A model generated the notes under the pieces. It saw nothing but the letters and a program-made list of their open reading frames with translations. It ran no database searches and was not told the DNA's origin. From contig QRDG01002502.1 in the NCBI GenBank assembly GCA_012064385.1, forward strand, positions 408,512 through 472,511: 64,000 bases of DNA, in the 5' to 3' direction. Positions 21,408 to 30,777 of this stretch are shown here, in pieces; position 1 is the first letter of the stretch; every line of letters starts with the position of its first letter. This stretch comes from Puccinellia tenuiflora (Eukaryota; Streptophyta; Magnoliopsida; Poales; Poaceae). The translations under genes and the position numbers were made by a program.

Positions 21408-21455
21408 CCCTGCAGGGTTAAATCTTTTCGAAAAGCCGTGTCTGCGGTTATGGAC
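21408..21455 (+). promoter_or_regulatory. Palindrome/hairpin module, E4 LTR
   Basis: The parts are the 10-bp palindrome CCCTGCAGGG (21408-21417), spacer TTAAAT, the 12-bp palindrome CTTTTCGAAAAG (21424-21435), CCGT, and GTCT-GCGGTTAT-GGAC (21440-21455), a 4-bp stem with one G-T pair and an 8-nt loop. The same layout occurs in E6 and E8. It lies about 0.9 kb from the 3' end of the LTR, probably in transcribed R/U5. Confidence 0.75.
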
Positions 21456-22727
21456 GACTTGGGAATAGACGAGAAGATCATAGAGAACCTTAACATTTTA
21501 ATTAATTTGGCAGCTAAAGGTTGCATAATCAACGTGTGATAAAGGTTCATTTCCTTGAGGGTGATTCGAGGGGGTGCCTTGGTGGTAACGAGTGATGATT
21601 CTTGGTACTATTTGGTTCGATGAGAACAAAGAAGAAAGTTTACTCTCTTACCCCTTTTATGAAAACATTCTGAGTAGACGATGCCTTTCAGTCACTCATG
21701 TCTTTTATAAAGGAAAATTAGCTTTATGCAAAAATAAATACATCTACAGCTTTAGAGCCTCCGTCATCATTGGGCCTATATTGCCCTACTAAACTTGCGA
21801 GTACGTCGTACTCAATCTCTCTTTGCTGCCTTTATTAATTTGTTTCAGAGGAGGACGACACCGAGCACACAGGTGGATTCTTCGTGGACGTCAACGAGTA
21901 GTTCGGGGTTCCCAGGTGGTAGCTTGGGACCGTGGAACAAGCTGGCTGAGCTATGTTTATGTGTAGGCCTCTTAGGCCATATATTTGGATCTTGTTGTAC
22001 TAGACAACTACTTCGCTTCCGCTTGATGTACTGATGGGTCTGTGACCCCTTTTGTGTGTAATTTGTATCTTTCTCATATATGAGTTGCTATATGAATCTT
22101 TGTGTCGTAGAGTCTATGATGTGCCAGTTGTTCCACAAGCCTTGATCTCTCAACTATACATGATAGCTATGTCTGAGCTTATGGCATGATCGAAGTGTTG
22201 TGTGCCGATGATCCATTCCGAGCACGCCTGCCAAAGGTTTTGGCCTGGGATTGGTAAACCCAGTAACCTTCGATTGTGTAGCATGACCGGTTGCACAAAG
22301 CTTCATTGTATAGTTCTGGGGTCGGGGCGTTACAAGTTGGTATCAGAGCCGGACTGCCTGTAGAAAACCCTTTCTATTGGTCGATGTCGAGTCTAGTTTG
22401 AAAATTATTTATAACCTAAAAATGAGTTGTGAAAACCTTCTTAGGATTCTTTTTACTCCTCATCCAACTCGCTCTACTCTGATCTCTTATCTCTATTTGT
22501 TTTATGCTTGGTGTCGAAGTTTAGGTTCTCGGGGTTGGGTTCTACCGTCCAGTGTTTGTCTCGAGTCAGTTATTTCCGTTTGCTATCTCCGCGATGACGT
22601 AATGTCACCCGTGGTTGCCTAAATCTGTTTGTGCCATCTCTAATCTCTATATCTGGAAAGAATCTTTTGATCTATCTTAAATGCCCGGATGTATTTCCTA
22701 ACTATGTCATTGTTCCAAATCTTCAGA

Positions 22728-23166
22728 ATGGCTCCCACCCGTCGTGGTAACCCCGGTGATCCTGATGCACCGCCGCCACCCTCAATGGCGGAGGTCCTGA
22801 TGGCCATCGAGGAGAACCGGCTGCTCGAGCAGTTGGTTCAACAAGGGGCTAGGAGGAACAACGACTGCAACACTCTCACCGAGTTGTTGCGGTCACAACC
22901 TCCCACCTTCTCTGAAGCCAAAGAGCCTCTTGATGCGGATGATTGGCTGAGAGCCCTCGAACGCAAGTTTGCGGCTTTGCACGTTCCAGTGGCGGAACAA
23001 GTCAACTTCGCCACCTACCTCCTGAATGGAGCCATCGGCTCTTGGTGGGAGAGCCATGTGTCGATGTTCGACGCTGGCCATGTCTTCACATGGGCGGAGT
23101 TCCGCGCCGCCTTCCGTGCGGCGTATATCCCCAAGCCTGTCATGGACCTCAAGAGGAGGGAGTACA
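22728..23166 (+). pseudogene. E4 gag, N-terminal part
   Basis: The frame opens at ATG 22728 (MAPTRRGNPGDPDAPPPPS) about 380 nt after the primer site. It has the retrotransposon gag region with LDADDWLRALERKF and LLNGAIGSWWESHVS, and ends within RAAYIPKPVMDLKRREYR where the sequence switches to E3. The ORF continues to 23201 only through E3 sequence. The zinc knuckle, protease and RT are lost. The domain type and charged PKPVMDLKRREY motif fit Tekay-type chromovirus gag. Confidence 0.85.
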
Positions 23167-26100
23167 GACATGGCCTCGGAACACAAGAACCGAAAGGTTA
23201 AACACGAGTCATATGGACGATATGATCAACATGGTGATGTTCACCATTGAAGCTACATCATCTCACGTGATGATCGGTTGTGGTGTAGTGGATTTGGATC
23301 GTGTGTCACTAAAACAACCTGAGAGATGTTGAGTTTAGTGGGAGTTCATGTAGTAATTTTGATTAAGATGAACTAAAATTATCATAAACAAAAGTCCTAA
23401 AGATGTCTTTGCAAAAATCCTTGTAGATCATGGTCGACTATGGTAGTCTGTTTGTTGCTAAAGAACTGCGTCTCGATGGGTCAATTTTTGAGTGGTACCT
23501 GCGTCTTAGAGAAGTCCTACACACCCATGCTCACCTCTACGTGTTAGATGAACCTTTAGAAGAATGCCCAAATATTTCTGCAAGCTATGAAGAGTACATG
23601 GAGTGGTTTTGAACCACCTACTTGAAAGTCAAGTGGATGATGTGCACCGTCATGAATTCCGACCTGAGTAGTCGATTCCACAACTTGAGCACAATGGAGA
23701 TTGTTGATGAGCTAAAAGAAAGGTTCACAGCACAAGTTAGAATTGTAAGGTTCGAATGTCTGAATGGTTTTCTTTCACTCAAGATGGAAGAGAACACTTG
23801 CTTGGAACAACACCTGAGGATAATGCATGAGATACATCATCGTCTAGTGCTTGTTTGGAACCACGAGATGAATGACGGTTTCGCGATAGATGGGGTGATA
23901 CGCAAGCTTCTCCCCAGCTTCAAGAATTATGTCGGAGACTATGTCATGGGAAGGGATTTGATCACTTTCTATGAGTTTGTGTCTCGGCTGCGTCATGTCA
24001 AAGTGGAACCCATAGCAAGAGAAGTTGACAATGCAGAAAGTATATATTGATATACAAGTTATAAGTGTTTAAGTCCAAATTGCAATTGTGGCGTTTTCAT
24101 TAAGTATTTGATACTCATTCTATTTTATGAAAACATAACCTGCTGCTTGAGATTTGCATAAAGGATATGGGAAGACGTTGCGGAATGGTGGCAATCAAGG
24201 AGTTGATGCTGGCAATGATCTGTCTCTACATTTATCGTTTTGATTAGAGGATTTGAATAAGTTTTGTAATCGAATTAAGTGTGATTTTGATTAGTGTGTC
24301 TTACTTATGTGAGACGGTTATTCATGTTAAAGACAATGGTTGTTCTATTTTCATGAGTGGTCCTTTTTGGAAATCACAAGTTTTCGATTATAAGTGTATT
24401 ATTATTATTATTATCTAAATGATAAATTGGTTGAACATTTATAAATAAGAGACATACTAAAGATATGCAAAACTTAATAATGACAATTGTTTTAGTCGTG
24501 CTAAAGATTGAATAAACATTTTGATGTTTTATCAATGCGACTTATTGAAGGAGTATGACTAAAATGCCACACTTTGGAAGAGTGACAGAAGTTACCGGAA
24601 ATAAACACAAGTGTTGGTTGTATTTTCAGCAAATGTTAGATGTCAATATTTTGTGCACTCCATCATAAATGATATGGGTAAATAGATGTATTTGTTCAAG
24701 TTATGATATTTGATGAGATCAAATAAAATTCTAGAGTTTAGGATATTAAGTTAACAAGAAAAATTGAGTCTTTATGATTTGATCAAAAGAGACAAAATAT
24801 TTGAGTTATATGTTAGTATGTGGACTTGTGAGAAGTGTTATCACAAATTACAATGTTTAGAATATTTCAAAGGTGTTTGATATGTCCTAAGATCTTGTAA
24901 TCACACACTATTTGATATTGTGTGGTCTCAAAGAAGGGTTTTACTTCGGGGTTTAATAATAGCATTTAGATTTATTTGATAAACACTATGTTTAGAAACA
25001 AGGATCTATGTATGATTCGCATATATTTTTCATATGAGTTATGAGAAAAGGAGGTTTCATTAATTATGAGATAATTAGAGACTATTGCGAATAATGTTGT
25101 AGTATATTCATATGACTATGAATGTGATTCCACAATATGAGACTAAAAGGGGCAAACCAATTTGTTGGTTGTGCTAAGTATTTTAGTGGTTTATCGTGAA
25201 AACGTTTCATTGATAAAAGAATTGATGGAATAAATGGAAAAGCTAAAACCTTGCTTGTTTATGTATCGAGTGGCACATATGTAAAGTGCTATGTTGGTTA
25301 AAAATTGACACATGAAGGAATTAATGATGGTGATCATTGAATTTCGGTTTAGTTTGTCTAAAGAAAAGTAGGATTCAAGAATATTAAATTTTGTCAGGTT
25401 ACAAAATAATATTCATGATTTACTTGTCATGTTTGAGAAACAAGACATACCTACGAAGCTACAAGGAAGAAATAGAAGCCTTAAATACGAAAGTGACTAA
25501 GAGTCATTCGATGTTAAGTTTAAATCACAAAGTAATTGTTGCTTGATTTTGTGAAAGTGATGTTTCACATATTTATTCCTCAAAAGGGGTTTTGCAGAGA
25601 ATAAATAAAACTTAAAGCTAGTAAAGCACTAGCGTTTCGTATATGAGTTCTCGATATTAATAGTTAATTAAGAATTTTGGAGGTGTCCAAAATATCGAGA
25701 AAGTGCATAAGAAACGGAGTGGGATCTAATTATAATATGTGGTGACATATATTAAGTTAGAGCAGAAACTATTTTCCAAGATCAAAATATGTGGAGACAT
25801 ATGTTTGAGTGGGAGCTAGTTAATCATGGTCAAATATAGAGATAACATATTTCTGAGTGGGAGCCAAAGTGGTTTCACAATTTTAATATGTGTATGGAAT
25901 ATATTTGAGTGGGAGTTTACAACATCTTGTTTGTGTGAAATGGAGATTTCATAAATGTTGTAAATAAGTCAGGAACCAACGTATAACTTGTGAAGTTAGT
26001 TTTGAACGTCAAATATCTATGGAGATAGATGTATCTATGGTGGATAGATATGTTTGATAAAGCATTATGTCAGGATGTTTAACGTAAGTAAGATTTTGAA

Positions 26101-26889
26101 GGAGTTTAAAATGGTACAAGAGAAGAAAGGTTCATCTGCTTGTGAGAAATAGGTGAAACATTGAGTTGATAATTCAGTACAAAATTGATGGTTGGAGGAT
26201 ATGTTGGTATTCGCTATGAATTGTTCATAGGTCTAAACATATAAGAACCATGTGTTTGTATTTGACGATATGTGACCCAAGTTCTTGGTTACAACAACAT
26301 GTTAAATGAGGAGTCATTTTACATAGAGATGAAATAATTGAATCTAGAGATTGGTAGACTTGCTTGAAGTCATGACACCAAACTAGATTGGAAATCTCAT
26401 AAAGGTAGAAGCACAGCGAAAGCATGATCAGAAATATCAAAGTGAAAAGTATAGCACTGTCGATTTGTTGAGTCTACAACATATAGGAGTATATGATCAA
26501 TTCAAGGATAAAAAGATATAATATTATGGTTTGAGAAATTTGTTTCAAGACTGAGTGAGTTCCAGGCACACATGCTATGTGAAAGTTCCTTTTGACTGAT
26601 CATACGTCATGTAGGCATAATGGGAAACGAAAAATATCACTCTTTAACCAAATATATTATATTCATCATGTGATGATAATAGGTTTATCATGAGATGATA
26701 AAGTAATGTCAAATTAGGTGACATTAACGTTTTGCAAAGAACATAGAGAACTGTATAGTACAGAGCACGGACAGAACCTCTTCCACGAGCAAACATGATC
26801 AGCACTGAGACTCCATGAGTGTTAGACACCATGAGTGTTGGATCGAGAAAATGTAAACTAGATTATTGACTCTAGTGCAAGTGGGAGAC
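23167..26889 (+). mobile_element. E3 internal region, 5'-truncated
   Basis: It begins at the leader sequence shared with E5 (reverse complement of about 55221 downwards) and runs to the polypurine tract. About 1 kb of leader relative to E5 is absent. Gag occupies 23427-24050; 24051-26875 has no protein-like ORF. Four GAGTGGGAG/GAGTGGGAT motifs occur between 25715 and 25915, resembling the real polypurine tract AAGTGGGAGAC at 26879-26889. Confidence 0.8.
23427..24050 (+). pseudogene. E3 degenerate copia-type gag
   Basis: A single reading frame with an internal stop at 23610-23612 encodes a Ty1-copia gag (UBN2-like) relic. Motifs include FEWYLRLREVL, VKWMMCTVMNSDL, MEIVDELKERFTAQVR and NTCLEQHLRIMHEI, and a late LLPSFKNYVGDYVM block, the usual order in copia gag proteins. 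No CCHC zinc knuckle follows, and no protease, integrase or RT is found downstream. E5 carries the orthologous relic on the minus strand in different broken frames, so gag is decaying in both copies. Confidence 0.75.
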
Positions 26890-28763
26890 TGTTGGGAATA
26901 TGCCCTAGAGGCAATAATAAAATGGTTTATTAGCATATTCATGTTTATGATAATAGTTTATTATCCATGCTATAATTGTATTAACCGGAAACATAATACA
27001 TGTGTGGAATATAAACAACAGGTGTCCCTAGTAAGCCTCTACCGGACTAGTTCGTTAGTCAAGAGATGGTTAGCGTTTCCTAACCATGGACTTGTTATAG
27101 TCACTTGATAACGGAGTCATATCATTAGGAGTAATGATGTGATGGACAAGACCCAATGATAAAAGAGTTGCAATTGATCGTGTCACACAGTTTCATTGCC
27201 AACGCTTTTAGGATATGCCAAGTATAGTTTCCTTAGACCATGAGATTATGTCACTCCCGTTTACTGGAGGAATGCTTTGTGGACATAAAACATCGCTTCG
27301 TAACTGGGTGATTATAAAGGTGGCTTTCAGGTATATCCGATGGTATTTGTTGGGTGACATGAATCAAGAGTGGGATTTGTCCTTCCTTGTGACGGAAAAG
27401 ATATCTCTGGGCCCTCTCGGTAATATAGCATCAGAAAGGTTGCAACCATGTGATTAAGTGTTAATCACGGAGATCCTATATTATGGACGAGTAAAGAGAA
27501 TTTGCCAGGTAACGAGATAGAACTAGATATGGAGATATCAACGATCAAATCTCGGGCAAATTAAATATCGTGAGACAAAGGGAATCGTATATGAGATTAA
27601 GAATCTCCGGCATCGTGGTTCAATCGATAAAGAACTTCGTTGAATATGTAGGAGTCAATATGGGCATCCCGGTCCCGCTGTTGATTATTGATCTGATCAT
27701 GTCTGCATGTTCTCGAACCCGTAGGGTCACACACTTAACGCTCTCATGTAGCTAGGGTTAGCGATAAGATAATTGATGGAATGAACGAATGTTGATTCGG
27801 AGTCTTGGATAGGATCCCGGACGTCACGAGGAGTTCCGGAGTGGTCCGGAGAATAAGATTCATATAAGGAAAGTGTTTCCGGAGGTATCGGAAAGGTTCC
27901 GAAATATTTGCATAGGGTACCGGAAGGTTCTAGAAAGTTCTAGAGGAGTCTAGAAGTGGGACCCACATAAGATATGGGGCCCACATGGACCAAAGGGGTT
28001 GCAGCAACCACTTGGGCTGCGCACCACCAAAAGGTCCACATGGACCTAGCCGGCCAAGGCAAGGAAAGGGGAGGCCAAGTCCTAGTAGGAAGGGGCCCAA
28101 GCCCAAGTCCACTTAAGACTCGACTTGGGGGCCAAGTTGGCCGGCCCCTCCAAACCCTAGCCTCCACCTATATAAGGGGCACAAGGAGGGGGTGCGGCAC
28201 ACCTTTGGCTGCCCCTCACCTAATCCTAGCCGCACCCCTCCTCCTCTCCTAGCTGGCGCCACCCATCTCCCCGGAGGGCTGCCGCCACCACTACCTCCTC
28301 CCTTGCTGCACCACCCCTAGTCGTAGGGCTGCTGCACCATGTCATCCTCTCCCTCTCCTCTTGCCATGGCTTAGGCAAAGCCCTGCTTGTGAAGATCTAC
28401 ACCATCAATGCCACCACAACCGTCGTGGTGCCGAGATCTATCTAGCCACGTCCTCCTCGCCTGCGGGATCAAGGAGTGGACGTCTACATCGAGCCGTACG
28501 TGTGGATACCGCGGAGTTGCTGACCGTTGTGACACTTCATCGGATTGGATCTTCGAGTAAATACATCTCCTCGCGACTAGATGAGTCTAATTGCGGCGAT
28601 CGACTAGCCAACCCCTGCACCGACAAAACGCGTTTGTTCGATCTTCAAGGGTAAGAGATTGGATCTCACATTCGCTACCTTCGTCTAATAGATCTAGATC
28701 CTTGGGGTTTCTTCCGCTTGTTTCGTAGGAATTTTTTTTGTTTTCTATGCAACGACCCCATCA
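26890..28763 (+). repeat. E3 3' LTR (1874 bp), intact
   Basis: It runs from TGTTGGGAATATG to CAACGACCCCATCA, with TATATAAG at 28169-28176. It is related to both E5 LTRs in reverse complement, so the two elements are one family. Confidence 0.92.
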
Positions 28764-28768
28764 CCTCA

Positions 28769-30777
28769 CCCAAGGGATTGGTTCACCTTGCACTATCGGA
28801 ATCCTTCGAGGTGGATTCCGGATCCCTTTTACAACTTTCTTGGGGCACACACCCACAACTCAATTGGGGACTCCCAAATTGTGCCGAAGCTTCACAACCG
28901 AAGCCTTCACGGCACCTCCAACCGTCTAGGGTACACAATGCACCCAAGAGGCACAAGCTCTTGGGAACACAATGCACCCAAGAGTAACAAGCTTCTCAAC
29001 TTCAATCTTCACGTATCACCATGGAGAGAGCAACTCGATGCAACTAATGCAAAAGGCAAGAACATACTAAGTGGTCAAATCCTTCACTCTCAAAATCCAA
29101 CCAAAGCAACTAATGCTATGGAGGGAATAAGAGAGGAAGAACACAAAGCAACTCCAAAATCTAGATCCCACAAGTTCCCCTCACTTAGAAGAGATTTTGA
29201 TTGGTGGAAGTGTAGATCTAGATCTCCTCTCTTGAATCCCTAAGTTTGGGCAAGAATCATTGGAGGGATTGAGAGGAATCAAGCTTACAAGTTTGCAACA
29301 ATGGAGGAGAGAGGAAATGTGCTGATCAAAGTGAACAACCAGGTTTTGGGGAAGAAGGAGGTTTTTTATAGCCTCCCCCAAAAACTAGCCGTTGGAGCCT
29401 GTCCAGACCGGAGACTCCGGTCTAAGTGGGCCGGAGACTCCGGCCTGGGCCGGAGATTCCGGCCAGGCTCCGGGCACTTCGGGTCATCGGGGCAGGCCGG
29501 ATATTCCGGTCCAGAGGGCCGGAGACTCCGGCCAGACCGGAGACTCCGGACAACCTCCGGTGTCCCTCCGGACCCCTATCCAGTACCGCCCCACAAAGAG
29601 GCAAAGAGCTGAGAAAAACATGGGGCCGGAGATTCCGGGTCCCTTGGGCTGGAGACTCCGGTGGGCCGGAGACTCCGGTCCATCTCCGGGGTACCTCCGG
29701 ACCCCAGTCCAGTACCGCACCACACAAACTCATTCGGCAGCGAAAATCAGGAGACTGGAGACTCCGGGTCCTTTGGGGGACCATCTCCGGGGTAGATCAA
29801 ACAGTAAAATCAGAACCCCATAACTTTTGCAAATGAACTCCGTTTTCGATAATCTTGGACTCGATGGAATCGTCACAACGAGCACAACAAGATTATGCAG
29901 AGAAACATCATTGTCCAACAATATATTGTAAACACCAAAGGGGAAAGGATCAACCTCAATTTCGCAAACCGGAAATGACATATCTTTAGCAAATGAAGTC
30001 CAAAAGAGATGAAACCACTTTTGTTGTAAAGAGGACGACAAATGCAACCTTTGTAAATGACAAACAAGCAATGGAGATTTTGCAAAGAAATGGAAGAGAG
30101 AAATCTTCCGCACGGATGAACCGGCAAAATCTCCAATACCGAAAACACAATAGGGGACGCATAAGGAAACTGTTTTCGGTGAACTTAGCCTTGTCATGAC
30201 AAGCACAACAAGCACCAAGACCACCCCACGATAAGAGCCAAATAAGAACAAATAAAGATGATTGCCAAAAAATGCAAGGATGCAAAGGGTTGAGCTCTCC
30301 ACGAACGAGACGATCAAGATACTCGGTCGAGAGCCCCTCTTGATAGTACGGCTATCTATCCTATAACCCGGTCTCTCAACTAACATCATGAGACCGGTAA
30401 AATAAAAGCCCTATCAAGATCATACCTTTGCCTTGCGCATTAATCCACTTGAGGTCGATGAAGACGCTCTTCATCTCCTCAAGACAAACCACCTTTCTTG
30501 ATTGCGCTTCGCTTGGTGAAGAATCACAAGACGCTCCCCCATACACCAAGATGGGGAAAACACTCTTCGGCATATCTTCACTTGGACTTGAGTGTCGATC
30601 AACCCGCACTTAGCCTTGATCAACACAAATCTTTTCTTCCCTTAACCTTGATTCCAACAAATGGAGATCAAGCAACTCAAAAGGACACACCTACAAATAT
30701 AGCTCAATACAAACATTAGTCCATAGAGATTGTCATTAATTACCAAAACCACACATGGGGGCAACCATGCACTTTCA
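28769..30777 (-). repeat. E2 3' LTR, second part
   Basis: It continues the E2 LTR after the E3 TSD and matches 35658-37688. It contains a minus-strand TATAAAAAAC near 29362-29371 and, on its U3 side, the CCGGAG-type inverted-repeat cluster (29404-29800). Confidence 0.9.
29404..29800. promoter_or_regulatory. Cluster of CCGGAG-A-CTCCGG inverted repeats, E2 3' LTR
   Basis: Several 13-nt perfect inverted repeats CCGGAGACTCCGG and variants (CCGGATATTCCGG, CCGGAGATTCCGG) are spaced irregularly. They lie upstream, on the minus strand, of the TATA-like box. Two halves of the cluster also share a ~130-bp direct duplication around CCAGTACCGC. Confidence 0.8.

Larger units (their letters stand above)
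18507..22334 (+). repeat. E4 single LTR (3828 bp)
   Basis: It begins TGTAACAGCCCCAG after a polypurine tract and ends GGGCGTTACA before a primer site, so both LTR borders are intact. It contains a GC-rich block at 19150-19905 with a ~55-bp minisatellite, AT-rich flanks, and the palindrome/hairpin module at 21408-21455. ORFs inside are compositional. Confidence 0.85.
17287..23166 (+). mobile_element. E4: permuted Ty3-gypsy segment, integrase-LTR-gag
   Basis: The order is integrase and chromodomain (17289-18470), polypurine tract (GTAAGGGGGGTAGAAT, ending 18506), one LTR (18507-22334), primer site TGGTATCAGAGC (22338-22349), gag (22728-~23166). A normal element has gag before integrase and two LTRs. 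Neither outer boundary shows an LTR end or TSD. The left junction lies within E3's LTR, and the right junction is at a short match (GTACAGACATGG) shared with E3 internal sequence. The pieces are of one gypsy type (chromovirus with large LTR, Tekay-like by gag and chromodomain). Possible origins are an integrated one-LTR circle, or two tandem copies sharing an LTR and later truncated. Confidence 0.75.
16880..28763 (+). mobile_element. E3: Angela/WIS/BARE-like Ty1-copia, pol-less, carrying E4
   Basis: The TSD CCTCA occurs at 16875-16879 and 28764-28768. LTRs begin TGTTGGGAATATGCCCTAGA, the terminus I recall for the BARE/WIS/Angela group. The 3' LTR is intact (26890-28763, 1874 bp, TATATAAG at 28169-28176). 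The 5' LTR is cut to 407 bp by E4 at 17287. The polypurine tract GCAAGTGGGAGAC precedes the 3' LTR. The interior retains a degenerate gag (23427-24050) and about 2.8 kb of AT-rich noncoding DNA. It is collinear with E5, so the missing pol is a family trait, not a local deletion. Confidence 0.9.

Noticed and set aside
17287..23166. E4 as an ordinary complete retrotransposon
   Set aside because: Only one LTR exists, domain order is inverted around it, and no TSD or LTR end is present at either outer border.
29404..29800. CCGGAGACTCCGG repeats as a CRISPR or satellite array
   Set aside because: Spacing is irregular, the genome is a plant nuclear genome, and the array is confined to the two E2 LTRs.
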